Source of the DNA: Pseudomonadota bacterium
GTDB lineage: Bacteria > Pseudomonadota > Gammaproteobacteria > Burkholderiales > JABEVD01
Length of the DNA stretch: 47,916 bases
Direction: 5' to 3'
NCBI GenBank assembly: GCA_021802655.1
Contig: JAJZRP010000011.1
Location: forward strand, 1 to 47,916
Each line of letters starts with the position of its first letter. Within the stretch, counting starts at the first letter, position 1. This document shows positions 27,649 through 38,880 of this stretch, piece after piece. A program made the translations under genes and the position numbers. The notes under the pieces were generated by a model that worked only from the letters and a program-made list of their open reading frames with translations, ran no database searches and had not been told where the DNA came from.

Positions 27649-28902
27649 ATGGCTGAAATCAGGAATTACACGCTCAATTTCGGACCGCAGCATCCTGCCG
27701 CTCACGGCGTGCTGCGTCTCGTGCTCGAACTCGACGGAGAAGTCATCGAGCGTGCTGACCCGCATATCGGCCTGTTGCACAGGGCGACCGAGAAGCTCGC
27801 CGAAAACAAGACCTTTCTCCAGTCCGTTCCCTACATGGATCGTCTCGACTACGTGTCGATGATGTGCAACGAACATGCCTATGTGATGGCGATCGAGAAG
27901 CTGCTGCAGATCGAGGTGCCGCTGCGCGCTCAGTACATCCGCGTGATGTTCGACGAAATCACGCGGCTTCTCAATCACCTGCTCTGGCTTGGGGCGCACG
28001 CGCTTGACATCGGTGCGATGACGGTATTTCTCTATGCCTTCCGCGAGCGCGAGGACCTGCTGGACTGTTACGAGGCGGCTTCGGGTGCCAGGATGCACGC
28101 CGCCTATTATCGTCCGGGAGGCGTTTATCGCGATCTTCCGGATGTCATGCCGCAGTATCAGGCGTCCAGGGTGCACAATGCCGCCGCAGTGAAATCGATG
28201 AACGAGAACCGCCAGGGTTCGCTTCTCGACTTCATAGAGGATTTCACCCGGCGTTTCCCCAGATATGTCGACGAATACGAGACTCTGCTTACCGAGAACC
28301 GCATCTGGAAGATGCGCACGGTCGGTATCGGCGTGGTTTCCCCGGAGCGTGCGCTTCAGCTCGGCTTCACCGGCCCCATGCTGAGAGGCTCTGGCATTGA
28401 ATGGGATCTGCGCAAGAAACAGCCTTACGAGGTTTACGACAGGCTCGATTTCGACATTCCAGTGGGTGTCAACGGCGACTGCTATGACCGGTATCTCGTG
28501 AGAGTGGAAGAAATGCGCCAGTCGAATCGCATCATCAAGCAATGCGTGGACTGGCTGCGCGCCAACCCGGGTCCAGTGATCACCGACAATCACAAGGTTG
28601 CGCCCCCCTCCCGTGCGTCGATGAAGGACAAGATGGAAGACCTGATCCATCACTTCAAGCTCTTCACGGAAGGAATGCATGTTCCGGAAGGGGAGGCCTA
28701 TGCTGCAGTCGAGCATCCCAAGGGTGAATTCGGGATTTATCTGGTTTCGGACGGTGCCAACAAGCCCTACCGGCTGAAGATACGGGCGCCAGGATTCGCT
28801 CATCTCGCAGCGCTGGACGAAATGTCGAAAGGACACATGATTGCCGACGTCGTCGCCATCATCGGCACTCAGGATATCGTTTTCGGGGAGGTCGACAGGT
28901 GA
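27649..28902 (+). CDS. nuoD: NADH-quinone oxidoreductase subunit D
   Basis: This 417-residue 49-kDa-type subunit forms the quinone pocket with NuoB. The N-terminal [13 protein letters not shown] contains the conserved quinone-site histidines, followed by [12 protein letters not shown]. The C terminus ends DIVFGEVDR, as in most NuoD proteins. Only the structural relic of a hydrogenase large subunit remains: the C-terminal metal-binding cysteines are absent, as expected. The ATG of nuoE overlaps its stop. Confidence 0.96.
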   Translation: MAEIRNYTLNFGPQHPAAHGVLRLVLELDGEVIERADPHIGLLHRATEKLAENKTFLQSVPYMDRLDYVSMMCNEHAYVMAIEKLLQIEVPLRAQYIRVMFDEITRLLNHLLWLGAHALDIGAMTVFLYAFREREDLLDCYEAASGARMHAAYYRPGGVYRDLPDVMPQYQASRVHNAAAVKSMNENRQGSLLDFIEDFTRRFPRYVDEYETLLTENRIWKMRTVGIGVVSPERALQLGFTGPMLRGSGIEWDLRKKQPYEVYDRLDFDIPVGVNGDCYDRYLVRVEEMRQSNRIIKQCVDWLRANPGPVITDNHKVAPPSRASMKDKMEDLIHHFKLFTEGMHVPEGEAYAAVEHPKGEFGIYLVSDGANKPYRLKIRAPGFAHLAALDEMSKGHMIADVVAIIGTQDIVFGEVDR

Positions 28903-29375
28903 TGCTAGGCTCCGAATCGCTCAAGAAAATCGACAAGGAAGTCGCCAAATACCCTCCGGACCAGAAACAGTCTGCCGTGATGGCGGCGCTCAGGATCGCA
29001 CAGGAGGAGAAGGGGTGGCTTTCTCCAGAGACCATGGGCTTCGTCGCGGATTATCTCGACATGGAACCGATCGCCGTCTTTGAAGTTGCGAGCTTCTACA
29101 ACATGTACAACCTGGAGCCGGTCGGGAAATACAAGATCACCCTGTGCACCAACCTGCCCTGTGCATTGTCCGGGGCGAACGATGTCGCAAGCTACCTCAA
29201 GGAGAAGCTGGGAATCGGGTTCAATGAGACGACTGCCGACGGGAAAATCACCCTCAAGGAAGGAGAATGCTTCGGTTCCTGCGGGTATGCGCCGGTGTTC
29301 CTTCTGAACAACCGGAAGATGTGCGGATCGCTTTCTTTTGCCGAAGTCGACAGAATCCTGGCGGAGCTCGAATAA
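28902..29375 (+). CDS. nuoE: NADH-quinone oxidoreductase subunit E
   Basis: This 157-residue thioredoxin-like subunit binds the [2Fe-2S] cluster N1a. The ligands Cys82, Cys87, Cys123 and Cys127 are in LCTNLPC and ECFGSC. The start is ATG 28902 or the GTG one codon earlier; both fit the GGGGAGG ribosome site and overlap the nuoD stop. It pairs with NuoF in the NADH-dehydrogenase module. Confidence 0.95.
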   Translation: MLGSESLKKIDKEVAKYPPDQKQSAVMAALRIAQEEKGWLSPETMGFVADYLDMEPIAVFEVASFYNMYNLEPVGKYKITLCTNLPCALSGANDVASYLKEKLGIGFNETTADGKITLKEGECFGSCGYAPVFLLNNRKMCGSLSFAEVDRILAELE

Positions 29376-29376
29376 C

Positions 29377-30645
29377 ATGGAACAGATTCTTCTCAAGGGA
29401 CTCGAAGGCGGCAAGACGTGGCGTCTTGCGGATTATGTGAAGCGCGACGGCTATGCCGCGCTGAAGAAGATATTCGCCGAAAAGATGACGCCCGAGCAGG
29501 TGATCGACGAGGTCAAGAAGTCGGCATTGCGTGGGCGAGGCGGTGCGGGATTTCCGACTGGGCTCAAATGGAGCTTCATGCCCAGGAATTACGAAGGGGA
29601 CAAGTACCTCGTCTGCAATTCCGACGAGGGCGAACCCGGAACCTTCAAGGATCGCGATATTCTCTATCACAACCCGCATCAATTGATCGAGGGGATGATC
29701 ATCGCGGCTTATGCCATGGGGATCAAAACCGGCTACAACTATATCCACGGCGAGATTTTCGAGGTTTACGAAAGGGTGGACGAGGCCCTGGAAGAAGCGC
29801 GTGCCGCGGGATTTCTCGGCGAGAACATTCTTGGCAGCGGATTTTCCTTTCAGCTCCACAACCACATGGGCTACGGCGCCTACATTTGCGGAGAGGAAAC
29901 CGCGCTGCTGGAATCGATAGAAGGTAAAAAGGGGCAGCCCCGTTTCAAGCCGCCTTTTCCTGCGAGTTTCGGCCTTTACGGCAAACCGACCACCATCAAC
30001 AATACCGAGACTTTCGCCTCCGTACCCTGGATCATTTTGCACGGCGGAGAGAAGTATCTCGAACTGGGGCGGCCAAACAACGGCGGAACGAAGCTCTTTT
30101 CGGTTTCAGGACATGTCAACAGGCCCGGAAATTACGAAGTGCCGCTCGGCACGCCTTTTGCCAAACTACTGGAATTGGCCGGCGGCATGAGGGGGGGGCG
30201 GAAGCTGAAGGCCTGCATCCCGGGCGGATCCTCGATGCCGGTACTGCCTGGCGAAGTCATGATGGAACTCGACATGGACTACGATTCGATCGCCAAGGCA
30301 GGCTCCTATCTGGGCTCCGGGGCGGTGATCATCATGGATGACACGGTCTGCATGGTGAACGCCTTACGACGCCTTTCCTACTTCTATTACGAGGAGTCCT
30401 GCGGGCAATGCACGCCCTGCCGCGAGGGAACCGGCTGGCTGTATCGGGTGGTGGACAGGATAGAGAACGGGAAGGGGCGGAACGAGGATCTTGACCTTCT
30501 GCTCAATATGACCGACAACATCCAGGGACGGACCATCTGTGCGCTGGGCGATGCTGCAGCGATGCCCGTGAGGAGCTTCGTCAAGCACTTCAGGGACGAG
30601 TTCCAGTACCACATCGATCATCAGAAATGCATCGTATCCTCTTGA
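29377..30645 (+). CDS. nuoF: NADH-quinone oxidoreductase subunit F
   Basis: This 422-residue flavoprotein subunit oxidises NADH. The NADH/FMN site [13 protein letters not shown] lies near residues 52-64, the FMN motif is [15 protein letters not shown], and cluster N3 is bound through [12 protein letters not shown] and a later Cys in TICALGD. The ATG at 29377 is one base after the nuoE stop; the frame is open further upstream within nuoE, but homologues begin near [10 protein letters not shown]. Confidence 0.96.
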   Translation: MEQILLKGLEGGKTWRLADYVKRDGYAALKKIFAEKMTPEQVIDEVKKSALRGRGGAGFPTGLKWSFMPRNYEGDKYLVCNSDEGEPGTFKDRDILYHNPHQLIEGMIIAAYAMGIKTGYNYIHGEIFEVYERVDEALEEARAAGFLGENILGSGFSFQLHNHMGYGAYICGEETALLESIEGKKGQPRFKPPFPASFGLYGKPTTINNTETFASVPWIILHGGEKYLELGRPNNGGTKLFSVSGHVNRPGNYEVPLGTPFAKLLELAGGMRGGRKLKACIPGGSSMPVLPGEVMMELDMDYDSIAKAGSYLGSGAVIIMDDTVCMVNALRRLSYFYYEESCGQCTPCREGTGWLYRVVDRIENGKGRNEDLDLLLNMTDNIQGRTICALGDAAAMPVRSFVKHFRDEFQYHIDHQKCIVSS

Positions 30646-30655
30646 ACGGCAAGAT

Positions 30656-32926
30656 ATGCTTGAAATCGAAATAGACGGAAAGACAGTCAGCGTACCGGCG
30701 GGCAGCACGGTGATGGATGCCGCGAACCGGCTCGGCATTTACGTGCCGCATTTTTGCTACCACAAGAAGCTTTCGATCGCTGCGAACTGCCGCATGTGCC
30801 TTGTGGAGGTGGAAAAGGCGCCCAAGCCCCTGCCCGCCTGCGCCACTCCTGCAGCGAACGGGATGAAGGTCAGAACCCATTCCGATCCCGCAGTGGCTGC
30901 GCAAAAGGCAGTGATGGAGTTTCTCCTGATCAACCATCCGCTCGATTGCCCGATCTGCGATCAGGGCGGGGAATGCCAGCTTCAGGACCTTTCCGTCGGA
31001 TACGGCGGGGGCGATTCGCGCTATGGCGAGGAAAAACGGGTCGTGCCCAACAAGAATCTCGGTGCGCTGATTTCCACCGACATGACGCGCTGCATCCATT
31101 GCACGCGCTGCGTGCGTTTCGGCCAGGAAATCGCCGGGGTCATGGAACTCGGCATGGCAGGGCGCGGCGAACATTCCGAGATCATGCCCTTCGTGTCCAA
31201 AACCGTGGATTCGGAGCTTTCCGGCAACATGATCGATCTGTGCCCGGTCGGTGCGCTCACCAGCAAGCCTTTCCGCTACAAGGCGAGGGGGTGGGAGCTT
31301 TCGCGCCGTAAAATGGTGAGTCCGCATTGCGGTCTGGGCAGCAACCTGACGGTTCAGATCAAGAACAACAAGGTGTTGCGTGTACTGCCTTTCGAGAATG
31401 AGGAAATCAACGAATGCTGGCTTTCCGACAAGGACAGGTTCTCCTACGAAGGATTGAATTCGCCCGACAGGCTGGAAAAACCCATGATCAAGCAGGGCGG
31501 AGAATGGCGTGAAGTCGAATGGAAGGTCGCCCTCGAATATGTCGCGAGGGGGCTGAAGGATATTTCATCCAGCCACGGCGCATCGGCAATCGGTGCGCTC
31601 GCCACGCCGCATTCGACCCTTGAGGAACTTCATCTGCTGCAGAAACTGATGCGTGGCATCGGCTCCGAAAATATCGATTTCAGGCTGAGGCGTTCGGATT
31701 TCAGGGAGGCCCCCAAATTGCCCTGGCTCGGCATGAAGATTTCAGAAATTGCCTCGCTCGACAGGGTATTGGTAGTCGGCAGTATGCTTAACCAGGACCA
31801 TCCGCTCATTGCCAACAGAATCAGGCAGGCGGCCAAATCCGGACTCGAAGTGAATACCGTCAACCCGACTTCAGACAATTTCAGGATCAAGGTCGCGAAC
31901 CGCGCCGTAGTTTCCCCATCGGAAATGGCGGGTACGCTGGAAGCGATCCTGAATGCGCTTTCCGGAAAAGGCAAGGGGGAAGCCAGGGATATTGCGCAAA
32001 GCCTGAAATCTGGAAAAAGTGTTGCGATTTTGCTCGGCAATCTCGCCGAGCAGCATCCTGAAGCGGCAAGACTGCATTATCTTGCATCAAGAATCGCCGA
32101 GAAGCTCGGCGCGAAATTCGGCTTCCTCGGGGAGGCGGCGAACAGCGTCGGCGGGCATCTCGTCAAGGCCATTCCCGGGCAGGGTGGCATGAATGCGGCT
32201 GAGATGATCGAAAATCCGAGGAAAGGCTACCTTCTCTGGAATGCCGAAGTCGAACTCGATATGGCGAACTCCGGGGCGGCTCTGGCAGCCATGGAAAGGG
32301 CGGAAATGGTGGTGGCCTTCTCGCCTTTCCGCCACAGGGCTTATGAATATGCCGACGTGATGCTGCCGATTGCGCCTTTCACCGAGACTTCAGGCACTTT
32401 CGTCAATACCGAGGGACGGGTGCAGAGCTTCAGGGGCGCGGTTGCGCCGAGAGGGGAAACCCGTCCCGGTTGGAAGGTATTGCGCGTTCTCGGCAATCTG
32501 CTTGATGTCGCGGGATTCGATTACGAGGATTCCGACTCTGTCATGAAGGAGATCGGCATTTCCGGTTTCGCATCCTGCGACAACGGCATGCAAAATGAGC
32601 CTGCAGCGTTGCCCATAATCGACGGGCTGCAAAGGGTGGGGTATGTGCCGATCCATTTCGCCGATGGCATTGCAAGGCGCGCCGAAGCGCTACAGAAAAC
32701 CGCGCTGTCGAGTGTTCCCTGTGCTTTCATGAATGCGGCCCTCATGAAGAAACTTGGAATCGGTGAGGGGGAGCCTGTGCTTCTCAGGCAGAACGGCGGC
32801 GAGGCAAGGATCAATGCCGCACTGGACAACGGACTTGCCGATAATTGCGTGCGCGTAGCTTCAGGCCATCCCCTGACCGCAAGTCTCGGCGCAATGTTCG
32901 GACCGATCAGCGTGGAGCGCTTATGA
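30656..32926 (+). CDS. nuoG: NADH-quinone oxidoreductase subunit G
   Basis: This 756-residue iron-sulfur subunit of the NADH module starts with a plant-type [2Fe-2S] domain (Cys in HFCYHKK, ANCRMC, ACATP). A His-Cys3 cluster ([14 protein letters not shown]) and two 4Fe-4S sites ([10 protein letters not shown] and later DLCPVGA) follow. The molybdopterin-oxidoreductase-like remainder (about 220-680) holds no cofactor in this family. I did not find the extra CxxCxxxC motif of cluster N7 in the linker, where the sequence reads [10 protein letters not shown], consistent with loss of N7. It overlaps nuoH. Confidence 0.95.
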   Translation: MLEIEIDGKTVSVPAGSTVMDAANRLGIYVPHFCYHKKLSIAANCRMCLVEVEKAPKPLPACATPAANGMKVRTHSDPAVAAQKAVMEFLLINHPLDCPICDQGGECQLQDLSVGYGGGDSRYGEEKRVVPNKNLGALISTDMTRCIHCTRCVRFGQEIAGVMELGMAGRGEHSEIMPFVSKTVDSELSGNMIDLCPVGALTSKPFRYKARGWELSRRKMVSPHCGLGSNLTVQIKNNKVLRVLPFENEEINECWLSDKDRFSYEGLNSPDRLEKPMIKQGGEWREVEWKVALEYVARGLKDISSSHGASAIGALATPHSTLEELHLLQKLMRGIGSENIDFRLRRSDFREAPKLPWLGMKISEIASLDRVLVVGSMLNQDHPLIANRIRQAAKSGLEVNTVNPTSDNFRIKVANRAVVSPSEMAGTLEAILNALSGKGKGEARDIAQSLKSGKSVAILLGNLAEQHPEAARLHYLASRIAEKLGAKFGFLGEAANSVGGHLVKAIPGQGGMNAAEMIENPRKGYLLWNAEVELDMANSGAALAAMERAEMVVAFSPFRHRAYEYADVMLPIAPFTETSGTFVNTEGRVQSFRGAVAPRGETRPGWKVLRVLGNLLDVAGFDYEDSDSVMKEIGISGFASCDNGMQNEPAALPIIDGLQRVGYVPIHFADGIARRAEALQKTALSSVPCAFMNAALMKKLGIGEGEPVLLRQNGGEARINAALDNGLADNCVRVASGHPLTASLGAMFGPISVERL

Positions 32927-33951
32927 TGGCATATTTTCAGGGTCTTTTCGGGGAAAGCTGGCCGCTCGTCTGGACGCTGGTCAAGATCGTGGTGCTCACC
33001 CTGCCCATCATGGGCACTGTGGCCTATCTCACCTTGGCCGAGCGCAAGGTTATCGGCTATATCCAGGTCAGGATAGGCCCGAACAGGGTGGGGCCAAGAG
33101 GATTGCTGCAGCCGATCGCGGATGCGGTCAAGATCTTGCTGAAGGAAATCATCATCCCGTCGAGTGCGAACAAGTTCCTCTTCATACTCGCGCCGGTGCT
33201 CGCCATTGCACCAGCCCTGGTCGCCTGGGCGGTCGTTCCCTTCTCTCCGGAACTCGTGCTCTCCAATATCGATGCGGGGCTGCTTTTCATCCTTGCCGCA
33301 ACTTCCATGGGAGTTTACGGCGTCATCGTGGCGGGCTGGGCGTCGAATTCGAAATACGCCTTTCTCGGCGCGATACGCTCTTCAGCGCAGATCGTTTCCT
33401 ACGAGATCGCGATGGGTTTTGCTCTGGTCGGAGTGCTCATGGTCTCTCACAGCCTGAATCTGGGTGAGATCGTCAAGGGACAGGCGGGAGGAGGATTCTG
33501 GAACTGGTATTTCATTCCGCTGTTCCCCCTCTTTCTCGTATACCTGATCTCCGGCGTGGCCGAGACCAACCGCGCGCCTTTCGACGTTGCTGAAGGCGAA
33601 ACGGAAATCGTCGCTGGCTTCCATGTCGAATATTCCGGAATGACCTTTTCGGTGTTTTATCTTGCCGAATATGCCAACATGATCCTGGTATCTGCGCTTT
33701 GTGCCCTGATGTTCCTGGGCGGATGGCTGCCTCCGTTCAATTTCGCGCCTTTCACCTGGATACCGGGCTTCCTTTGGCTGCTCCTCAAGATCGCTTTCAT
33801 CCTGTTCCTGTTCCTGTGGTTTCGTGCGACCTTTCCACGCTATCGTTACGACCAGATCATGCGCCTGGGCTGGAAAGTATTTATTCCCGTGACCCTCGTC
33901 TGGATCGTCGTTGTCGGCGCCTGGATGCAGACGCCACTTTGGCTGTGGTGA
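32923..33951 (+). CDS. nuoH: NADH-quinone oxidoreductase subunit H
   Basis: This 342-residue membrane subunit has eight spans and connects the peripheral arm to the proton-pumping arm. Conserved segments are [19 protein letters not shown] at the first loop and the quinone-site loop [18 protein letters not shown]. The start is ATG 32923, overlapping the nuoG stop (ATGATG); the next ATG, 32926, is equally possible. The frame is open further upstream only as a shadow of nuoG. Confidence 0.95.
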   Translation: MMAYFQGLFGESWPLVWTLVKIVVLTLPIMGTVAYLTLAERKVIGYIQVRIGPNRVGPRGLLQPIADAVKILLKEIIIPSSANKFLFILAPVLAIAPALVAWAVVPFSPELVLSNIDAGLLFILAATSMGVYGVIVAGWASNSKYAFLGAIRSSAQIVSYEIAMGFALVGVLMVSHSLNLGEIVKGQAGGGFWNWYFIPLFPLFLVYLISGVAETNRAPFDVAEGETEIVAGFHVEYSGMTFSVFYLAEYANMILVSALCALMFLGGWLPPFNFAPFTWIPGFLWLLLKIAFILFLFLWFRATFPRYRYDQIMRLGWKVFIPVTLVWIVVVGAWMQTPLWLW

Positions 33952-33963
33952 GGAGGACATGAC

Positions 33964-34452
33964 ATGAAATGGTTGAAGGATTTTTTCAGGACTTTCCTGC
34001 TGGTGGAACTGGTGCAGGGAATGGTGCTCACCGGGCGCTATCTTTTTGCGAGGAAAATCACGGTCCAGTTTCCCGAGGAAAAGACGCCGCAGTCGAACCG
34101 GTTCAGGGGACTGCACGCACTGCGCCGCTATCCCAACGGAGAAGAACGCTGCATCGCCTGCAAGCTTTGCGAAGCGGTTTGCCCCGCGCTTGCGATCACC
34201 ATCGAATCCGAGCAGCGCGAGGACGGGACCAGAAGAACGACGCGCTACGACATCGACCTTTCGAAATGCATCTTCTGTGGATTCTGCGAAGAATCCTGCC
34301 CGGTCGATTCGATCGTGGAAACGAGGATACTGGAATACCACGCCGAGAAGCGCAGCGAACTGCTTTACACGAAACAGATGCTGCTTGCCATTGGAGACAA
34401 ACATGAATCGCAGATTGCAGCAGACCGGGCGCAGGACGCGCGTTACCGCTAG
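33964..34452 (+). CDS. nuoI: NADH-quinone oxidoreductase subunit I
   Basis: This 162-residue ferredoxin-like subunit holds clusters N6a and N6b. Two 4Fe-4S motifs are complete: [12 protein letters not shown] (Cys63, 66, 69, 73) and [12 protein letters not shown] (Cys102, 105, 108, 112). The N-terminal amphipathic helix [10 protein letters not shown] lies against the membrane. The gap to nuoH is 12 bp and to nuoJ 9 bp. Confidence 0.96.
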   Translation: MKWLKDFFRTFLLVELVQGMVLTGRYLFARKITVQFPEEKTPQSNRFRGLHALRRYPNGEERCIACKLCEAVCPALAITIESEQREDGTRRTTRYDIDLSKCIFCGFCEESCPVDSIVETRILEYHAEKRSELLYTKQMLLAIGDKHESQIAADRAQDARYR

Positions 34453-34461
34453 GCAGAGAAC

Positions 34462-35061
34462 ATGATAGAGGCCCTGGTTTTTTATTTCTTCTCCGCCGTG
34501 CTCGTCGCATCGTCCCTTGCCGTGATCACGGTGAGAAACCCGGTGCATGCGGCGCTTTTCCTGGTGCTCGCCTTTTTCACCGCAGCCGGGATCTGGATAC
34601 TGCTCGAAGCCGAATTCCTGGCGATCGTCCTGGTTCTGGTTTACGTGGGTGCGGTGATGGTGCTTTTCCTGTTTGTCGTGATGATGCTGGACATCAATAT
34701 CGCGAAACTCAGGGAAGGAATATGGGCATGGCTTCCTTTCGGGGCACTGCTCGCGATCGTCATGGTGATCGAGATGTGGGTCGTCCTGGGCAGCGAGCGT
34801 TTCGGCCTCGCGGGCACCATCGCGCCCGAGGGGCACCCCGCCGGCTACAGCAATACCAGGGAACTGGGCAGGCTGATTTATACCCATTACGTTTATCCTT
34901 TCGAAATTGCAGCGGTGATCCTGCTGGTTGCGATCGTTTCCGCGATCGCTCTGACACTGCGCAGGAGGAAGGGAACGAAGTCTCAAATCGCCTCCGAGCA
35001 ACTCGCCGCTCGCAGGGAAAAAAGGGTGCGCCTGGTGTCGATGACGTCGGGCAAGGAATAA
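34462..35061 (+). CDS. nuoJ: NADH-quinone oxidoreductase subunit J
   Basis: This 199-residue membrane subunit has five spans. The third span carries the family pattern [17 protein letters not shown], a pi-bulge helix near the quinone channel. The last 35 residues form a basic tail. It lies between nuoI and nuoK with short gaps (9 and 22 bp). Confidence 0.95.
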   Translation: MIEALVFYFFSAVLVASSLAVITVRNPVHAALFLVLAFFTAAGIWILLEAEFLAIVLVLVYVGAVMVLFLFVVMMLDINIAKLREGIWAWLPFGALLAIVMVIEMWVVLGSERFGLAGTIAPEGHPAGYSNTRELGRLIYTHYVYPFEIAAVILLVAIVSAIALTLRRRKGTKSQIASEQLAARREKRVRLVSMTSGKE

Positions 35062-35083
35062 AGAACCAAAAAGGGGAATTCGG

Positions 35084-35389
35084 GTGTTGTCACTATCGCA
35101 TTATCTGGTGCTCGGCGCGATCCTGTTCGCGATCGGCATCGTCGGCATCTTCCTGAACAGAAAGAATCTGATCATCATCCTGATGGCGATCGAATTGATG
35201 CTGCTCGCGGTGAACATGAATTTCGTCGCCTTCTCCCATTATCTCGGTGATACCGCCGGGCAGATCATCGTTTTCTTCATATTGACCGTTGCCGCAGCTG
35301 AATCTGCAATCGGGCTTGCGATACTGGTGGTACTGTTCCGCAACCTGAAAACGATCAACGTGGACGATCTCGACAGCCTCAAAGGATAA
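35084..35389 (+). CDS. nuoK: NADH-quinone oxidoreductase subunit K
   Basis: This 101-residue membrane subunit has three spans. Conserved Glu residues in the second and third spans ([12 protein letters not shown] and [10 protein letters not shown]) are part of the proton path. The start is GTG at 35084 (the TTG one codon later is possible) behind AAGGGGAA. The gap to nuoL is 2 bp. Confidence 0.95.
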   Translation: MLSLSHYLVLGAILFAIGIVGIFLNRKNLIIILMAIELMLLAVNMNFVAFSHYLGDTAGQIIVFFILTVAAAESAIGLAILVVLFRNLKTINVDDLDSLKG

Positions 35390-35391
35390 GC

Positions 35392-37365
35392 ATGACCGAT
35401 ATGCAAAAACTGTATCTGCTCGTGCCGTTGGCGCCTCTGGTCGGCGCGGTGGTGACCGGGCTGTTCGGCAGGAAGCTGGGGAGAAGCGCCTCTCACTGGA
35501 TTACCATCCTGGGCGTTGCCATAGCCTTCTTCGCCTCCGTCCTGATCTTCCAGGATGTGAGTCGTGGTCATTATTATAATGGCGCGGTCTACACTTGGCT
35601 GACCACGGGCGATATTCGCTTCGAGGTGGGCTTCCTGATAGACAGGCTGACCGTTCTCATGATGCTTGTCGTGACCTTCGTCTCGCTCATGGTGCACATT
35701 TACACCATAGGCTACATGCACGATGATGACGGCTATCAGCGCTTCTTCAGCTACATTTCGCTGTTCACCTTTTCGATGCTGATGCTGGTGATGGCGAACA
35801 ATTTTCTCCAGCTTTTTTTCGGATGGGAAGCGGTAGGGCTGGTTTCCTACCTCCTGATCGGGTTCTGGTTCACCCGCCCCACAGCGATTTACGCCAACCT
35901 CAAGGCTTTTCTCGTCAACAGGGTGGGGGACTTTGGCTTCTTGCTCGGCATCGGCATGATTCTGGCGCATTTCGGCACGCTCGACTATGCTTCCGTTTTC
36001 GCCAGGGCGCCCGCGATCGCGGCAGATTCCGTGGAACTGATACCGGGTTCTCCCTGGCTCGTCATCAGCGTCATCTGCATCCTGCTGTTCGTGGGAGCGA
36101 TGGGTAAGTCCGCCCAGTTTCCGCTCCATGTCTGGCTGCCTGATTCGATGGAAGGCCCGACCCCGATCTCGGCATTGATCCATGCTGCAACCATGGTCAC
36201 CGCAGGCATATTCATGGTGGCAAGGATGTCACCGCTCTTCGAGCTTTCGGAAACTGCGCTTTCGGTGATTTTGGTCATCGGCGGCATCACCGCGCTCTTT
36301 ATGGCTTTTCTCGGAGTGGTGCAGAACGACATCAAGCGCGTCGTCGCCTATTCCACCCTGTCCCAGCTCGGCTACATGACCGTCGCTTTGGGCGCATCCG
36401 CCTATTCAGCAGCGATATTCCACCTCATGACCCATGCCTTCTTCAAGGCGCTGCTTTTCCTCGGAGCGGGCTCGGTGATCATCGCCATGCATCACGAGCA
36501 GGACATGAGGAAAATGGGGGGGCTCCGGAAATACATGCCCATCACCTACTGGTGCGTCGTGATCGGTTCGCTTGCGCTTTCCGGGATTCCGCCATTCGCC
36601 GGATTCTTCTCCAAGGACATGATCATCGACGCGGTCAGGGATTCGCAGATTCCAGGAGCCGGCTTTGCCTATTTCGCCGTGCTTGCCGGCGTTTTCGTGA
36701 CCGCGTTTTATACCTTCAGGCTGCTATTCATGACTTTTCACGGCAAGCCCAGGATGGACCATCATACCGAATCGCATCTGCACGAGTCACCCTGGACGGT
36801 GACAGTTCCGCTCATCCTGCTCGCCATCCCTTCCGCCTATGCGGGCTGGGCCTACATCAATCCGCTGCTTTTCGGAAACTATTTCGGCAATGCCATATAC
36901 GTGACCGAGTCCCATGACGTCATTCGGCACCTTCGGGAGGATGTCAGTTCGGGCCAGATCGTGCTGCAAAACATCACCGGCATGCCATTCATTCTCGCGC
37001 TTTGCGGAATTGCGACGGCCTGGTTCTTCTACATTCTGCGTCCCGATTTCCCGGGCAGGATCGCCGAGCGCTTCAGGGCGATCTATGTGGTGCTCGACAA
37101 CAAGTACTACTTCGACCAGTTCAACGACTGGTTCTTCGCAGGCGGAGCGAGGAAGGTCGGGAACTTTTTCTGGCGTCTCGGGGACGTCAAAATCATCGAC
37201 GGCTTTTTCGTGAACGGCTCGGCAAAAGTGATTGCGGGGGTTTCTAGGCTGATCCGGGAATTGCAGTCCGGCTACGTCTATCATTATGCCTTTGCAATGA
37301 TCTTCGGCCTTTTCGTGCTGCTGAGCCTGAGCGGGATTCTCGATGCCTGGTTCGTCAAGCCATGA
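35392..37365 (+). CDS. nuoL: NADH-quinone oxidoreductase subunit L
   Basis: This 657-residue antiporter-like pump subunit belongs to the membrane arm of complex I. The proton-path residues Glu146 (FGWEAVGLVSYLLIGFW) and Lys239 (MGKSAQFPLHVWLPD) are in place. The extended C-terminal part, with the long lateral amphipathic helix and a last span near 640, is present, which distinguishes it from NuoM and NuoN. It is followed by nuoM after 21 bp. Confidence 0.96.
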   Translation: MTDMQKLYLLVPLAPLVGAVVTGLFGRKLGRSASHWITILGVAIAFFASVLIFQDVSRGHYYNGAVYTWLTTGDIRFEVGFLIDRLTVLMMLVVTFVSLMVHIYTIGYMHDDDGYQRFFSYISLFTFSMLMLVMANNFLQLFFGWEAVGLVSYLLIGFWFTRPTAIYANLKAFLVNRVGDFGFLLGIGMILAHFGTLDYASVFARAPAIAADSVELIPGSPWLVISVICILLFVGAMGKSAQFPLHVWLPDSMEGPTPISALIHAATMVTAGIFMVARMSPLFELSETALSVILVIGGITALFMAFLGVVQNDIKRVVAYSTLSQLGYMTVALGASAYSAAIFHLMTHAFFKALLFLGAGSVIIAMHHEQDMRKMGGLRKYMPITYWCVVIGSLALSGIPPFAGFFSKDMIIDAVRDSQIPGAGFAYFAVLAGVFVTAFYTFRLLFMTFHGKPRMDHHTESHLHESPWTVTVPLILLAIPSAYAGWAYINPLLFGNYFGNAIYVTESHDVIRHLREDVSSGQIVLQNITGMPFILALCGIATAWFFYILRPDFPGRIAERFRAIYVVLDNKYYFDQFNDWFFAGGARKVGNFFWRLGDVKIIDGFFVNGSAKVIAGVSRLIRELQSGYVYHYAFAMIFGLFVLLSLSGILDAWFVKP

Positions 37366-37386
37366 CCATTTTGAAATAGGATTGCT

Positions 37387-38871
37387 ATGATTCTCGGATT
37401 TCCGCTTCTTTCACTGGTGATCTGGCTGCCGATCGCGGCAGGCGTTGCCGTGCTCGCGACCGGCGGCGACCGGAATGCGAATCTGGCCAGAATGATCGCG
37501 CTTATCGGGTCGATACTGGGATTTCTGGTTGCGATCCCCCTCTATACCGGGTTCAATGTACTCCAGGGCGGCATGCAGTTCACCGAGATGGCCCCCTGGG
37601 TGGAGCGCTTCCATGTCAACTACCATCTCGGCGTGGACGGCATCTCGCTCTGGCTGGTTCTGCTCAACTGCTTCACCACGCCGCTCGTCGTCATCGCTGG
37701 ATGGAAGGTGATCGAGAAGAAAGTCGCGCAATACATGGCGGCATTTCTCATCATGTCGGGCATCGTCAACGGGGTTTTCATGGCGCTCGATGCGCTGCTT
37801 TTCTACGTGTTCTGGGAAGCAATGCTGATCCCGATGTTCATCATCATCGGCGTCTGGGGCGGACCCAACCGGGTTTACGCAGCAATCAAGTTCTTCCTCT
37901 ACACGCTGCTCGGTTCGCTCCTGATGCTGGTCGCGCTGATCTATATGTATAACCTGTCGGGAAGCTTCAATATCCTCGACTACTACAAGCTGCCGCTCAC
38001 CATGACTGCGCAGATTTTCATCTTCATCGCCTTCTTCGTCGCATTCGCCGTCAAGGTGCCGATGTGGCCGGTGCATACCTGGCTCCCCGATGCCCACGTG
38101 GAAGCCCCGACCGGAGGCTCCGTGGTGCTGGCTGCGATCATGCTGAAAGTGGGGGCCTACGGATTCCTGCGCTTCTCCCTTCCGATTGCGCCGGACGCCA
38201 GCCATGCCCTGTCGGGCTTCATGATCACGCTCTCCCTGGTCGCCGTGGTTTATATCGGACTCGTCGCTCTGGTGCAGTCCGACATGAAGAAGCTGATCGC
38301 CTATTCATCGATTTCGCATATGGGATTCGTCACCCTGGGGATCTTCATTTTCAATTCCATAGGCACCGAAGGGGCGCTGATCCAGATGATTTCCCACGGC
38401 TTCATTTCGGGCGCGATGTTCCTTTGCGTCGGCGTGCTTTACGACAGGATGCATTCGCGACAGATCGCCGATTATGGCGGCGTGGCCAACAAGATGCCCA
38501 TGTTTGCTGCCTTCTTCATGCTGTTTTCGATGGCGAATTCCGGGCTTCCCGGAACGAGCGGTTTCGCGGGCGAATTCATGGTCATTCTGGGCGCGATGAA
38601 AGCCGATTTCTGGCTCGCCTTCCTGGCTGCGACCACTCTGGTTTTCGGGGCAGCTTACACCCTCTGGATGTACAAGCGCGTGATATTCGGTGCAGTGTCG
38701 AACAGCCATGTGGCGGAACTGATGGACATCACGCCGCGCGAATTCCTTTTCCTCGCCCTCTTGGCGGTTGGCGTCCTGGGCATGGGAATCTATCCCCTGC
38801 CATTTGCCGAGGTCATGCATGCATCGGTGAATGATCTCCTGATGCATGTCGCCCAAACCAAATTACAATAG
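37387..38871 (+). CDS. nuoM: NADH-quinone oxidoreductase subunit M
   Basis: This 494-residue antiporter-like pump subunit has about 14 spans. The conserved Glu lies in LFYVFWEAMLIPMF and the conserved Lys in FAVKVPMWPVHTWLPDAHVEAPTGGSV. The length and motifs match NuoM rather than an Mrp antiporter. The gap to nuoN is 9 bp. Confidence 0.96.
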   Translation: MILGFPLLSLVIWLPIAAGVAVLATGGDRNANLARMIALIGSILGFLVAIPLYTGFNVLQGGMQFTEMAPWVERFHVNYHLGVDGISLWLVLLNCFTTPLVVIAGWKVIEKKVAQYMAAFLIMSGIVNGVFMALDALLFYVFWEAMLIPMFIIIGVWGGPNRVYAAIKFFLYTLLGSLLMLVALIYMYNLSGSFNILDYYKLPLTMTAQIFIFIAFFVAFAVKVPMWPVHTWLPDAHVEAPTGGSVVLAAIMLKVGAYGFLRFSLPIAPDASHALSGFMITLSLVAVVYIGLVALVQSDMKKLIAYSSISHMGFVTLGIFIFNSIGTEGALIQMISHGFISGAMFLCVGVLYDRMHSRQIADYGGVANKMPMFAAFFMLFSMANSGLPGTSGFAGEFMVILGAMKADFWLAFLAATTLVFGAAYTLWMYKRVIFGAVSNSHVAELMDITPREFLFLALLAVGVLGMGIYPLPFAEVMHASVNDLLMHVAQTKLQ

Positions 38872-38880
38872 GGACAATGA

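Noticed and set aside
27304-28836. A 510-codon open frame opposite nuoC/nuoD
   Set aside because: Same reasoning: the sense strand encodes an uninterrupted conserved complex I gene.
33382-35001. A 539-codon open frame opposite nuoH to nuoJ
   Set aside because: It spans several conserved genes and their gaps, and has low-complexity composition rich in His, Gln and Arg.
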